Made by a program: the position numbers and the translations under genes. Shown here piece after piece: positions 8,678 to 18,087 of a stretch of DNA of 64,000 nucleotides. The stretch's first letter is position 1, and each line of letters begins with the position of its first letter. Below the pieces are notes generated by a model. It ran no database searches. It worked only from the letters and a program-made list of their open reading frames with translations, and had not been told where the DNA came from. The DNA lies in the NCBI GenBank assembly GCA_048498035.1, contig JBEHYT010000003.1, forward strand, positions 182,255-246,254, in the 5' to 3' direction. Origin of the DNA: CADEDV01 sp048498035. GTDB lineage: Bacteria; Bacteroidota; Bacteroidia; Chitinophagales; Chitinophagaceae.

Positions 8678-11569
8678 ATGAAGAAATACTTTTTCCTGCT
8701 CAGTTTAGCCATTGTTTCCCAGTTTGCTTCTGCACAATATAAAAGTCTGCTGAATGCGCAGCAATGGACAGACAGCGTATTTAACTCGCTTACAGAGGAT
8801 CAAAAAATTGCCCAGCTGATGGTGATCCGCGCCCATTCCAACCTGGGTCCGGATCATGTGGCAAAAGTGGCTGCCGACATCCAGCAGTATAATGTGGGTG
8901 GACTGTGCTTCTTCCAGGGCGGCCCCGTACGGCAGGCGCTTCTTACCAATTATTATCAAAGTATTGCGCAAACACCGCTGATGGTAACCATTGACGGGGA
9001 ATGGGGACTTGGTATGCGGCTCGACAGCGTTACCAAATTTCCTTACCAGCTTACACTTGGTGCCATGGATGATGCAGACCTGGTGTACCGCATGGGTCTT
9101 GCCATAGGCGAACAATGCAAGCGAATGGGTGTGCAGGTCAACTATGCTCCCGTGGTGGATATTAACAACAATCCTAATAATCCCGTGATCGGTTTTCGCT
9201 CCTTTGGTGAAAACGGGGATAAAGTAGCTGCATTTGGAGTGGCTTATATGAAAGGAATGCAGGATGCAGGTATCATGGCCTGCGCCAAACACTTCCCCGG
9301 TCATGGCGATGTGGATGTAGATTCTCACCTGGACCTGCCCGTGATCAATAAAACCCGCGCCCAACTCGATTCACTGGAGCTGGTTCCTTTTCGTGCGGTA
9401 TTTGATGCCGGCATTGGCAGCGTAATGATCGCGCATTTATATATCCCGGCAATAGACAGCACTCCCAACCGGGCAACTTCCATTTCAAAAAATAACGTAA
9501 CCGACCTGCTGAGGCATGATCTCGGCTACCAGGGACTTACATTCACGGATGCGCTTGAAATGAAAGGCGTAGCCAAATATTTCCCCGGGGGAACCATTGC
9601 CGTAGAAGCACTGATTGCAGGGAATGATATGCTTTGTCTTCCCGCCAGCGTGCCGGAAGCCATCACCGCGATTAAACAGGCTATCGCCGATAAACGCCTG
9701 AGCTGGGATGATATCAACGAAAAAGTAAAAAAAGTGCTGGCCGCCAAATACCAGCTGGGTCTTAACCATCTTACACCTATTGACACCACTAACCTGGTTG
9801 CAGATCTGAATAAAAATACAGACGCCGTTTGCCGCGAAGTAGCACAAAAAACGCTTACGGTTCTTACCCTTCCAAAAAGTAAAACCATTGCCCTTGAAAA
9901 AGATGCAAAAGTGGCTTACGTGGGCATCGGCTGTAAAGAGCTGAATACTTTTGGAAAACGCCTCCAGTCAGAATGGAATGCCGATACATTCCTCTTTGAC
10001 TATACAGACAACAGCACTAAAGCGGATGCCATTGTACAAGACATCCAGAAAACAAAAAAATACGACGCAGTAATAGTTGGCATTCACAACTTCAGCAACC
10101 GCCCGGCTAATAATTACCAGTTGAGTGTAAATGCACTTGATCTGTACAAACGTTTAAACCGAAAACAAACAACAACCTTTGTTTTTGGAAATGTACTCGC
10201 TACGCAAAATTTCTGCGATGCCAATGCCCTAGTAGCCTGCTACCAGGATGACGACATTACGCAACAAACAGCAGGGGACCTGCTGGACAATTCACTCAAA
10301 GCCGGTGGAACACTCCCGGTTCGGGTGTGCGACTTTAAACAGGGAGACGGCATCGTGCAGGCCGACAAAATAGAGCCGGTAGAAGCGCTGGAAAAGTTGA
10401 CGGTAGTGGATTCTATTTTGAATGATGCCATTGCTAAACGTGCCTTCCCCGGGTGCGTGGTGTTAGCTGCGCATAAAGGAAAGATCATTTACCAGAAAGC
10501 ATTTGGCAGTTTTTCATTTGATTCCCCGCAACCTGTGGCACTTGAAAGCATCTTTGATCTTGCTTCAGTAACAAAAATCTCCGCCACCACTGTATCGGTA
10601 ATGAAATTGTACGAAGAAGGTAAACTGGATCTGAATAAAACACTTGGCGATTATCTTCCCTGGGTAAAGGGAAGCGATAAAGAACACCTCCTGATCAGCG
10701 ATGTATTGCTTCACCAGGCCGGCCTGGTGCCTTTTATCGCTTTTTACAAAGAAACCATTGACCCGGTAACCGGAGCACCTAATCCTGCCATTTACTCCAA
10801 CATTTCAAAACCCGGATTTTCAGTGCGCGTGGCAGAAAATCTTTACCTGCGGAATGATTGGGAAGACACGCTGAAAGCACGTATCCTGAAAAGCCCCCTC
10901 GGCCCACGGAATAAATATGTGTATAGCGACAATGATTTCATATTCCTCGGAAAAATTGTAGAGCAATTATCAGGAACAACGCTTGATCAATACGTGCAGC
11001 AAACCTATTATCGCCCTATGGGCATGACAAGCACGGGGTTCAAACCACGTGAGCGGTTTGATGTGAACCGCATCGTACCCACAGAAACTGAAACACATTT
11101 CCGCCGGCAGACTATGCAGGGTGATGTGCACGACGAAGGCTCCAGTCTTTTTGGTGGGGTAGCGGGGCACGCCGGTCTTTTCTCAGATGCCTATGACCTG
11201 TCCAAGCTCTACCAGATGCTGCTGAATGGTGGCACCTATAATGGACATCGATACCTGAAAGAATCCACCATTAAGTTTTTTACTGGCTACCATAGTGCGG
11301 TAAGTCGCAGGGGATACGGTTTTGACAAACCGGAAAAAGACAATGCGACCAGCAAAGATCCTTATCCTTCAGCACTCGCCTCGCCGCTTACGTTTGGTCA
11401 TACCGGATTTACAGGCATTGGCGTGTGGGTAGATCCTAAATACGACATCGTGTACATTTTTATGTCGAACCGGGTAAACCCAACGCGTGACAATAACAAG
11501 TTGTCTTCCATGCGCATCCGTGGCAAAGTGCAGGATGCCATCTACCGCGCGCTGGGTATTGGAGAATAA
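8678..11569 (+). CDS. Secreted fusion: GH3 beta-N-acetylglucosaminidase-like plus serine beta-lactamase-like hydrolase
   Basis: 963 residues from the ATG at 8678, where MKKYFFLLSLAIVSQFASAQ is a clean Sec signal peptide. Residues about 25-365 form a glycoside hydrolase family 3 barrel with the NagZ hallmark KHFPGHGDVDVDSH (204-217), which carries the His-Asp acid/base pair, and a nucleophile candidate D291 in FTDALEMKG. Residues 405-560 look like the GH3 C-terminal alpha/beta sandwich. Residues 575-960 form a beta-lactamase/class C PBP-fold domain with SVTK (630-633) and YSDN (749-752) in place of YxN. The combination suggests an extracytoplasmic enzyme acting on peptidoglycan or muropeptides. 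This two-domain architecture is known in Bacteroidota. The next gene starts 24 bases downstream. Confidence 0.92.
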   Translation: MKKYFFLLSLAIVSQFASAQYKSLLNAQQWTDSVFNSLTEDQKIAQLMVIRAHSNLGPDHVAKVAADIQQYNVGGLCFFQGGPVRQALLTNYYQSIAQTPLMVTIDGEWGLGMRLDSVTKFPYQLTLGAMDDADLVYRMGLAIGEQCKRMGVQVNYAPVVDINNNPNNPVIGFRSFGENGDKVAAFGVAYMKGMQDAGIMACAKHFPGHGDVDVDSHLDLPVINKTRAQLDSLELVPFRAVFDAGIGSVMIAHLYIPAIDSTPNRATSISKNNVTDLLRHDLGYQGLTFTDALEMKGVAKYFPGGTIAVEALIAGNDMLCLPASVPEAITAIKQAIADKRLSWDDINEKVKKVLAAKYQLGLNHLTPIDTTNLVADLNKNTDAVCREVAQKTLTVLTLPKSKTIALEKDAKVAYVGIGCKELNTFGKRLQSEWNADTFLFDYTDNSTKADAIVQDIQKTKKYDAVIVGIHNFSNRPANNYQLSVNALDLYKRLNRKQTTTFVFGNVLATQNFCDANALVACYQDDDITQQTAGDLLDNSLKAGGTLPVRVCDFKQGDGIVQADKIEPVEALEKLTVVDSILNDAIAKRAFPGCVVLAAHKGKIIYQKAFGSFSFDSPQPVALESIFDLASVTKISATTVSVMKLYEEGKLDLNKTLGDYLPWVKGSDKEHLLISDVLLHQAGLVPFIAFYKETIDPVTGAPNPAIYSNISKPGFSVRVAENLYLRNDWEDTLKARILKSPLGPRNKYVYSDNDFIFLGKIVEQLSGTTLDQYVQQTYYRPMGMTSTGFKPRERFDVNRIVPTETETHFRRQTMQGDVHDEGSSLFGGVAGHAGLFSDAYDLSKLYQMLLNGGTYNGHRYLKESTIKFFTGYHSAVSRRGYGFDKPEKDNATSKDPYPSALASPLTFGHTGFTGIGVWVDPKYDIVYIFMSNRVNPTRDNNKLSSMRIRGKVQDAIYRALGIGE

Positions 11570-11593
11570 AAAACGGTTGGTAATTTAGAGGAA

Positions 11594-12364
11594 ATGAACA
11601 ACATGAAAGTTGGTTACCTGTTCCTCTTCCTCCTTAGCGGATTAGGTTCGTTTGCCCAACCCGGGCGAAGCGATATCCGTAAACATCATATTTTAAAGGC
11701 GGTGGAGCAACGCATGAATGCGGATAGCTCGGTAACTGAACAAACCTGGTGGTACGACCGGCAGGGTTATGACAGTGTTGAGATTGTGTATGGTGAAACG
11801 CACCACTTCAACAATACTTACAAAAACGGGCGCATCCAGGCAACGGAAGTTGTAAAGCCGGAGGGGAAGAGCGACCAGTATAGCTATGAGTATTTGCCGG
11901 ATGGAAGCTACAAGCAAACCTATAAAGATGGCCGGTACGGACTTACGAGTTATGAATGGGTAGATAAAAAGGGAAATACGACTAAATCCCAGTCGCCTGA
12001 CGGAAACACGACATTCTACACGTATGATGCAAAAGGACACCAGCTGTCAGCAAAATCAGATGGTAAGAACCAGGGCACCAGGATCAACAATAAATATTTC
12101 TACAATGCGAAGGGTCAATTGATCAAAGCGCAGAATAAGGCAGACGAATCCCATTCCGAAACAACCTACCAATATGATGCAAAGGGAAAGCTGGTGAAAA
12201 CAATGCAAAAAGGCGTTTGGGGAGGAGAAGAATCCGAAAGCGTTGGCAACTATACGTACTATGATAACGGCATGGTAAAATCAATTACCTACATCACCAA
12301 AGATGCCTCATCAACAGGTGAAGGTACTGTGATCCGTTACGAATACGACTACGAATACTATTGA
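11594..12364 (+). CDS. Secreted protein with YD-like repeats, unknown function
   Basis: 256 residues with a signal peptide ending SGLGSFAQ; either ATG 11594 or ATG 11603 may start it, the second lying at a better distance from GAGG at 11588. The mature part is built of short beta-rich repeats such as YDAKGHQL, YNAKGQLI and YDAKGKLV, resembling the YD/RHS repeat but far too few for a toxin shell. The protein is hydrophilic and probably periplasmic or surface-exposed. It directly follows the GH3/beta-lactamase fusion and may be cotranscribed. Its stop overlaps the 3' end of convergent ricT by seven bases. No enzymatic motif is seen. Confidence 0.75.
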   Translation: MNNMKVGYLFLFLLSGLGSFAQPGRSDIRKHHILKAVEQRMNADSSVTEQTWWYDRQGYDSVEIVYGETHHFNNTYKNGRIQATEVVKPEGKSDQYSYEYLPDGSYKQTYKDGRYGLTSYEWVDKKGNTTKSQSPDGNTTFYTYDAKGHQLSAKSDGKNQGTRINNKYFYNAKGQLIKAQNKADESHSETTYQYDAKGKLVKTMQKGVWGGEESESVGNYTYYDNGMVKSITYITKDASSTGEGTVIRYEYDYEYY

Positions 12365-13737
12365 TTTCCTTTTTGCGGGGGCCGCGGCCGGTTCCGGTTT
12401 GGATTTTGTTGCTGACCGCCGCCTTGCTGCTGACCACCACCACCTTGCTGTCCGCGATTTTGCGGTGGGCGCTGCTGCTGACCTTTTTGTTGCTGTCCGC
12501 CTTGTTGCTGGCCACCACCCTGTTGTCCGCGATTTTGTGACGGGCGCTGTTGTTGTCCTCTCTGTTGCTGTCCGCCCTGTTGCCCACCACGTTGTTGCTG
12601 TCGTTGCTGCTGTTGTTGATGCCGGCGTTTTTTATCGGCTTTCTCCAGCGTACGCAAACTGATCTGGCCCACTACATCTACAAATTCAGGTTCTACTTCT
12701 TTCGGCTTGTTGCTGGTTACGTCCGCCACTTCAAGTTCTTCCGGAACTGCACCCTGCTGGTTCATCGATTTGATCTTGCGCACGCGTTCTATGGTAAGCG
12801 GGTATTGCTTGGTGCTGTCGGGCAGCGTGTACCACATCAGGTTGCGGAAAATATCTTTTTTGATCAAAAATGCATTTCCTTTTGATGTTTGCAACATGTC
12901 GCAGTTGTCCGGGAAATGTTGCAGTGCATCCAGGTAGGTATCCAATTCATAGTTCAGGCAGCACTTCAGGCGTCCGCACTGACCACTGAGCTTAGTCTGG
13001 TTAATAGAAAGATTTTGATAACGCGCGGCAGCGGTATTAACTGATTTGAATTCAGTGAGCCAACTGCTGCAGCAAAGTTCGCGGCCGCAACTGCCGATAC
13101 CACCTACTTTTCCGGCTTCCTGGCGCGCACCGATCTGGCGCATTTCCACTTTTACTTTAAATTCTGACGCGTATACTTTGATCAGTTCCCGGAAATCAAC
13201 ACGTCCATCAGCGATATAGAAAAATGTGGCCTTTCTTCCGTCAGCCTGCATCTCAACCTGGCTGATCTTCATGTCCAGTTTCAACTGTTTGGCAATCACC
13301 CGGCTACGAATAACGGCTTCCGGTTCGCGTTCTTTATTTTGCCGCATCAGGTCCAGGTCCCGGTCTGTAGCCGTCCGCAGGATTTTTTTCATTTCAGGAT
13401 TGTCTTCCTTCACTCCCCTTTTTTTCAGCTGCAGACGCACAATTTCTCCTGTCAGCGACACTTCACCCACATCAAACCCACTCACGCCTTCCACGGTGAT
13501 CTGATCGCCTTTTTCAAAAGATTGCAATGTTGTATTTCGGAAAAAGTCCTTGCGGGAGCCTTTATTGAAGCTGACTTCCACCACTTTACAGGCGCTCTGC
13601 GCGTCGCTGATGGGGAGGTTACGGAGCCAGTCGTGCGTATTCATCCGGTTACAACCGCCAGTGCTGCACCCGCCGTTGCTTTTACAACCGCCGGGTTTGC
13701 CGCCGTTGGCGGATGTGCCACAATTACTACAACCCAT
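12358..13737 (-). CDS. ricT: PSP1-domain protein RicT (YaaT-like) with Q/G/R-rich tail
   Basis: 459 residues. The N-terminus (1-31) is rich in Cys and Gly, with six cysteines. The PSP1 domain follows at about 47-290, with clustered cysteines C217, C222, C223 and C254, C259, C260 in GSCGRELCC and GQCGRLKCC. In Bacillus the homologue is part of an iron-sulfur RicAFT complex acting with RNase Y on mRNA processing; here this is inferred. Residues 371-459 are a low-complexity tail of Q, G, R, P and N containing about two copies of a 23-residue unit with RGQQ and QNRG. The next gene upstream on the same strand is holB, the same neighbour pair as in Bacillus, which supports the call. Confidence 0.88.
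   Translation of the reverse strand: MGCSNCGTSANGGKPGGCKSNGGCSTGGCNRMNTHDWLRNLPISDAQSACKVVEVSFNKGSRKDFFRNTTLQSFEKGDQITVEGVSGFDVGEVSLTGEIVRLQLKKRGVKEDNPEMKKILRTATDRDLDLMRQNKEREPEAVIRSRVIAKQLKLDMKISQVEMQADGRKATFFYIADGRVDFRELIKVYASEFKVKVEMRQIGARQEAGKVGGIGSCGRELCCSSWLTEFKSVNTAAARYQNLSINQTKLSGQCGRLKCCLNYELDTYLDALQHFPDNCDMLQTSKGNAFLIKKDIFRNLMWYTLPDSTKQYPLTIERVRKIKSMNQQGAVPEELEVADVTSNKPKEVEPEFVDVVGQISLRTLEKADKKRRHQQQQQRQQQRGGQQGGQQQRGQQQRPSQNRGQQGGGQQQGGQQQKGQQQRPPQNRGQQGGGGQQQGGGQQQNPNRNRPRPPQKGNQ
12375..12630. repeat. Low-complexity tandem repeat coding the RicT tail
   Basis: On the minus strand CAG/CAA- and GGN/CGN-rich codons repeat. The best unit, about 70 bases, encodes a GQQQ-RP-QNRGQQGG-type block and occurs twice (about 12440-12510 and 12510-12580), with shorter partial copies on each side. 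Slippage could change its length in frame. Confidence 0.7.
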
Positions 13738-13921
13738 GACAAAATTTTCAGGTTCGAGATGATGATGAAATGAGAAAAATGGGTGCAGGGAAAATGCTGA
13801 GCGGTAGTTGTTTCGCGGCGCTTAACAATCGCAAATCGTTGAAAAACAATAATATATTAAATAAAAACGCGAATACACGATCAATAAAATCCCTTCTTCA
13901 CCGGTTCATTTTCCACAAAAT

Positions 13922-13935
13922 CCGGCACCCGCCGG
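13922..13935 (-). terminator. Possible terminator after holB
   Basis: CCGGC-gggt-GCCGG on the minus strand, just past the holB stop, followed by ATTTTG. The stem is short and the T-run weak. The rest of the 200-base gap before ricT is A+T-rich and shows no further structure I can support. Confidence 0.4.
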
Positions 13936-13939
13936 TTTC

Positions 13940-15139
13940 TCAAGCATTCAAAAATACAATTTTGTCCTGTATTATATGATATACCTTAATGGTGAGGGCA
14001 TGAAACAGGATTTTCGCATTGGCGTTCCGCTCAATATAGTAGGCGGCACGGTCCAGTTCTTCTACCAGAGCTTCCTGCTGGCTGATGTCGGTAATCTTTG
14101 CATTCAGCTTGGTGGCAAAGTCTTTTTCAGCGGCTGAAAGCTCCAGCCGGTCGCCCAGCAGGCGGTAGCGGATAGACTGTTCCAGGATGTGGTTGAAATA
14201 ACGTAAAAACTGCTTCTGCTTTTCGCGCCCCAGGCGGCTCACCTCCTCCACCCATTTGGCCTGTGCTATAGGCCCGGTGCGGAGGATCGCATTCAGCCAG
14301 TCGCGCAGGAGCGACTGCCAGTCTTCGTCGGCATGCTGTACCAGTTGCAGCGCTTCCCGGTAGTTGCCTTCGCTTACGCGGGCAACCTGGTGCGCGATAG
14401 CTGCTTCGGTTTTGTTGCGGCTAATGAGCGCCTGTTCAATCTCGTTGTCTTCCAGGGCAGGGATCTTTACAAGCTGGCACCGGCTCAGGATGGTTTGCAG
14501 GATCTGCGCGTCATTTTCCGCAACCAGGATAAAAAGTGTGTTGGGCGGCGGTTCTTCTATCAGCTTGAGCAGCTTATTACCTTCATTGCCCAGGTATTCC
14601 GGCATCCACATCACCAGCACTTTATAATCACTCTCAAAGCTTTTAAGGCTGAGCTTGCGGATGATATCGTTGCATTCGTGCGCGGTAATATTGCCCTGTT
14701 TGTTTTCTGCTCCAATAAATTGAAGCCAGTCGTAAGCATTGCCATAGGGATAGCTCGCAAAAAATTCACGCCACTCCGTAATATAATCGGTGCTTAATGG
14801 AGCAGATCCTGGCTTTTTTGTAACTACCGGGTAAGAAAAATGAAGATCGGGATGTGCCAGTTGTTGAATCTTCAGGCAGGAAGGACACTCGCCACAGGAA
14901 TCAGTCATAGTGATGGCCGGTGTTGCCGGTTCATCACCAAACAATGATGGCCCCGCTACAGCTTGTTTGCCATTCACCTTTTCACAAACAAGATATTGCG
15001 CAAATGCAACAGCCAGCGGAAGTGCGCCACTTCCTTCCTTTCCGAGAAAGATCAGGGCATGGCTCAGCCTGTTTTGCTGTACCATTTCCACCAATTGTTC
15101 CTTAACGGAAGCCTGCCCTATTACCGACGAAAATTGCAT
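13940..15139 (-). CDS. holB: DNA polymerase III delta-prime subunit
   Basis: 399 residues. Clamp-loader subunit of the AAA+ family that, with gamma/tau and delta, loads the sliding clamp during replication. The start MQFSSVIGQ is followed by the conserved LSHALIFLGKEGSGA, a degenerate P-loop as expected for delta-prime, which does not bind ATP productively. The zinc motif CGECPSC (C82, C85, C88) follows, with C52 as a possible fourth ligand. The segment PPPNTLFILVAEN corresponds to the sensor 1 region, and SRCQ carries the SRC arginine. A C-terminal helical collar completes the protein. It sits upstream of ricT on the same strand. Confidence 0.92.
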   Translation of the reverse strand: MQFSSVIGQASVKEQLVEMVQQNRLSHALIFLGKEGSGALPLAVAFAQYLVCEKVNGKQAVAGPSLFGDEPATPAITMTDSCGECPSCLKIQQLAHPDLHFSYPVVTKKPGSAPLSTDYITEWREFFASYPYGNAYDWLQFIGAENKQGNITAHECNDIIRKLSLKSFESDYKVLVMWMPEYLGNEGNKLLKLIEEPPPNTLFILVAENDAQILQTILSRCQLVKIPALEDNEIEQALISRNKTEAAIAHQVARVSEGNYREALQLVQHADEDWQSLLRDWLNAILRTGPIAQAKWVEEVSRLGREKQKQFLRYFNHILEQSIRYRLLGDRLELSAAEKDFATKLNAKITDISQQEALVEELDRAAYYIERNANAKILFHALTIKVYHIIQDKIVFLNA

Positions 15140-15219
15140 GCGGCGAAGGTAGCAATTAAAGCGAAAGATAAGGAAACACCCATGCTACGGATCGTTGAAA
15201 AGTATTATCCTATTCGAGA

Positions 15220-15771
15220 TCAATTCAAATACTTCGTCACGTCTTCACTTAGCACACTCGTCTTGTGATGAAAAACAGCAATCAGTCGCCCTTTTTCATT
15301 CACCAGGAATTTTGTAAAATTCCACAACACGGGATTCTCAAGGAATTTTTTCTTATCCGGGTCCGATTCGCGATCAGCCATCTTATGCGATTCCTCATTC
15401 AACCATTTATACAATGGGTGCATATCATCGCCTTTAACTGAAATTTTCTCGGCCATTGGGAAGGTAACTCCATAGTTTTTTGTACAAAATTCCTGTATTT
15501 CCGTATTGGTACCCGGCTCCTGCGCCCCGAAGTTGTTAGCAGGGAAACCAACAATCACCAATGTATTTTTATACTGCTTGTATAATTTTTCCAACTCTGC
15601 ATACTGCGGTGTGTTTCCACATTTCGACGCTGTATTCACGATCATGATCTTCTTTCCTTTGAATGAGGAAAAATCAATTTCCTTTCCGTCCAGTCCCGGC
15701 ACTTTGAAATCATAAATGGATGAACCCGTCAGCGACACGGATAAGACCAACGCTAGCAACAAAGTCTTCAT
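15220..15771 (-). CDS. Glutathione peroxidase family thiol peroxidase, exported
   Basis: 183 residues with an N-terminal hydrophobic signal (MKTLLLALVLSVSLTGSS), so probably periplasmic. The thioredoxin-fold core has the catalytic Cys at 51 in NTASKCGNTPQY, the tetrad Gln in GAQEPG (84) and Trp-Asn in LWNF. The usual FPCNQF is FPANNF here, so the Cys and Gln of that loop are lost but the catalytic tetrad is intact. Such Cys enzymes usually use thioredoxin rather than glutathione. It is followed on the same strand by a 80-base gap to holB, so transcription may continue into holB. Confidence 0.9.
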   Translation of the reverse strand: MKTLLLALVLSVSLTGSSIYDFKVPGLDGKEIDFSSFKGKKIMIVNTASKCGNTPQYAELEKLYKQYKNTLVIVGFPANNFGAQEPGTNTEIQEFCTKNYGVTFPMAEKISVKGDDMHPLYKWLNEESHKMADRESDPDKKKFLENPVLWNFTKFLVNEKGRLIAVFHHKTSVLSEDVTKYLN

Positions 15772-15888
15772 ACCTGAATGTTTAATTTTATAAAGCTACC
15801 TCAAATTTAGATCAAACCCCGAAAATCAATTCATGCGTTGAACAGGCCACATTCGGGACTTAAACAGGTTGTTCCTGCCAACAACGGG

Positions 15889-17280
15889 TTATTGTTTTTC
15901 ATAACAACCCAAATCCGGGAGCCCCACCGGCCTTGAATTTCCATCCAGGTCCAGCAATACACCCGCATTTACACCTTTGTTTAATGCCGGTGATGCCGCT
16001 TTTAGCCGAAAGCTGTAAAAATTATGGCTAACATCAATACTGTCAAATAACGGTGCCTGGTTATTGATTGGTGCAGGAGGAGTAATCGTTGCATTTGCCG
16101 GCGCCGACGTTACTTTCCAAAGTACCTGGTCAAATGTTGCATTAAAAGCAGCTGTCCCGGTTTTTAATACTACTACCTCATCGTCTACCGTACCGTTTTC
16201 ACCCCAGAAAATGCAATTTCTGAATAATGCATCCAGCGGAGCGGTAACGTTATCTACGGCATTGGATACCGTAAGCACCGGATCACGGTGCTGGATAAAA
16301 TTGTTGGAGATTGAGGCGGCCGTACAATGCGTAAACCGGTACGTTCCACCGCCTGCAATCACAATATTTTTACCACAATTACTGATCAAACAATTGCGTG
16401 CAGTTACACTTGAATTCAACCCAATCAATCCGGCATCATAGCCATTATCAATGATACATTCATTCAGCGTTAGCTTCGGGTTGCTGTTTGTTGCCGGGTT
16501 TTGAACACCAATTGCCTGGTAGGCATTTCGGATAACGGCATAGTTAAACACATTATCTGTACTGGGATCTAAAAAGTAAATACCAGGCCATCCTGCCGGA
16601 AAATCCCTGTACGGTGCATCCACCCTGTCGCCACGGAAGTAAACACGATCTGCCGTGTCTTTAGCGCCATTCACCAGCATTGTTCCATCCACCAGCACCG
16701 GCGCATCCGCATGCATATAGATCCTGCAGCCTTTATTGATCGTAAGCGTTTTTCCAGGGTTTACGTATAAATAACCAAGCACAACGTACGGGAGGTCATT
16801 GTTCCAGGTTTCGTTTACAGCTACCTGGTGGTTTCGTAAAAAGTGCGCATTTTGCCCCCACGCCTCCAACTGTACCTGCTGGTGTGCGCCGTTATAATTA
16901 ACCTGGATACTATCACGGATCACAAAAGGCAGGTTAGGCGCAGCCGGATCCACATTTACCTGTACAAACACATAAATACTGTCATTAGCCGCCAGCTCCA
17001 GGTTGTCGGCCTCCGGCCCGGCAACACCATCTACATTTATTTTGAATGCAGAGGCAAGTCCACCCGCCAGCTTTATAGATGAGATCCTGAGCTTTTGATC
17101 GTTCTCATTCACTACTTTGAACGACTGAGTAATAGATCCAACAGTTGTAAAAACGGTATCATAGTGAAGCGTGTCGGCCGTAATCCGAACACGTGCGTCT
17201 GCACTGGTGATAAACGAATTTTTGCGGCAGGATGCCAGCACCAGCAGCGCGCAACAGAGGAGAAGGCCAATGGTTTTCAT
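15889..17280 (-). CDS. Right-handed beta-helix lipoprotein
   Basis: 463 residues from the ATG at 17280; the reading frame extends further, but MKTIGLLLCC with LASC and lipidated Cys 18 marks the real start. The N-terminal half (about 30-160) looks like an Ig-like beta domain. From about 165 to 400 the sequence has the stacked, Asn-rich pattern of parallel beta-helix proteins: CRIYMHADAPVLVDG, NYAVIRNAYQAIGVQ, LNECIIDNGYDAGLIG and ARNCLISNCGKNIVIAG. The C-terminal segment ends with PVGLPDLGCYE, a motif common at the end of such Bacteroidota proteins. It is likely surface-exposed; a polysaccharide ligand is possible but unproven. comF starts 30 bases upstream. Confidence 0.85.
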   Translation of the reverse strand: MKTIGLLLCCALLVLASCRKNSFITSADARVRITADTLHYDTVFTTVGSITQSFKVVNENDQKLRISSIKLAGGLASAFKINVDGVAGPEADNLELAANDSIYVFVQVNVDPAAPNLPFVIRDSIQVNYNGAHQQVQLEAWGQNAHFLRNHQVAVNETWNNDLPYVVLGYLYVNPGKTLTINKGCRIYMHADAPVLVDGTMLVNGAKDTADRVYFRGDRVDAPYRDFPAGWPGIYFLDPSTDNVFNYAVIRNAYQAIGVQNPATNSNPKLTLNECIIDNGYDAGLIGLNSSVTARNCLISNCGKNIVIAGGGTYRFTHCTAASISNNFIQHRDPVLTVSNAVDNVTAPLDALFRNCIFWGENGTVDDEVVVLKTGTAAFNATFDQVLWKVTSAPANATITPPAPINNQAPLFDSIDVSHNFYSFRLKAASPALNKGVNAGVLLDLDGNSRPVGLPDLGCYEKQ

Positions 17281-17309
17281 TCCTTCAAAAATAGCAAATG
17301 GATTTGGCA

Positions 17310-18008
17310 TTAACGATTGGCATAACAAAGACTCATGATAGAAAGGCCCGCAGGGGCGGCGGCCGCCAATACGACCCCGGCTGCCTCCAATGTAGCCCCT
17401 GTGGTAATTACATCATCTACCAATAATAATCGCTTTCCGGCCACAGCCGAAGGATTGGTGAGCACAAACCGTCCCTGCATATTCTCCCACCGTTCCAGTC
17501 TTGACTTGCGGGTTTGTGTAGCCGTGGCGGCTGGCCGGATCAATACCCCATCAAGCAATGGCACCGGGTACTCGCGGGCGATGCCCTCACATAATAATTT
17601 CGATTGATTGTAGCCCCGCCGCCGCTCACGGGCCTTGAACAACGGGAGGGGAATAAGCGCATCAACGGGAAATCCGCCAGCAGACTGAAGCGCAATTCCC
17701 ATTAGCCTGCCCAATTGCCAACCCAACTCACGGTTGTGCCGGTATTTCAATTCATGCATTAGCCGCTGTACTACCGAACCTGCGGTGAAATAATACAGCG
17801 CAGCAGCGCGGTCAACCGGCAAACGGCCATAAAATTTTTGTTCTACCGGGTTGTCGGGCTGCGATTCAAAACCCGTCCGCGGCAGCGAAGCGAGGCAACC
17901 CAGACATAATACCGAACCCGTTGGCAACACATCCTTCCCACATCCTAAACACACCACCGGAAATACCAGCTGCAAAAATGCATCCAGCCAATTTTTTACG
18001 CTGCTCAT
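17310..18008 (-). CDS. comF: ComF family phosphoribosyltransferase-like protein
   Basis: 232 residues. An N-terminal four-Cys zinc finger (C20, C23, C35, C38) is followed by the linker with the conserved HELKYRHNRELG and a type I phosphoribosyltransferase domain. That domain has IPLPLFKARERRRGYNQS and the PRPP loop VDDVITTGAT (197-206). ComF is needed for natural transformation in several bacteria, probably acting on incoming single-stranded DNA. The window also carries comEC, which supports a competence role. Start ATG 18008. It lies between radA and the beta-helix lipoprotein on the same strand. Confidence 0.93.
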   Translation of the reverse strand: MSSVKNWLDAFLQLVFPVVCLGCGKDVLPTGSVLCLGCLASLPRTGFESQPDNPVEQKFYGRLPVDRAAALYYFTAGSVVQRLMHELKYRHNRELGWQLGRLMGIALQSAGGFPVDALIPLPLFKARERRRGYNQSKLLCEGIAREYPVPLLDGVLIRPAATATQTRKSRLERWENMQGRFVLTNPSAVAGKRLLLVDDVITTGATLEAAGVVLAAAAPAGLSIMSLCYANR

Positions 18009-18087
18009 GCTTTCTTTCTCCCTTGCAGCAAATTACAATGACAACTGGCTGAATCAAGGGGAAAAATAACGCAGGAAATGTTTTTTT

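Noticed and set aside
12399..12662. A plus-strand low-complexity frame opposite the RicT tail
   Set aside because: It mirrors the Q/G-rich repeat and is rich in Val/Ala only because of it.
15220..15771. Glutathione peroxidase as an inactive variant because FPCNQF is FPANNF
   Set aside because: The catalytic Cys, Gln, Trp and Asn tetrad is still present, so loss of activity is not supported.
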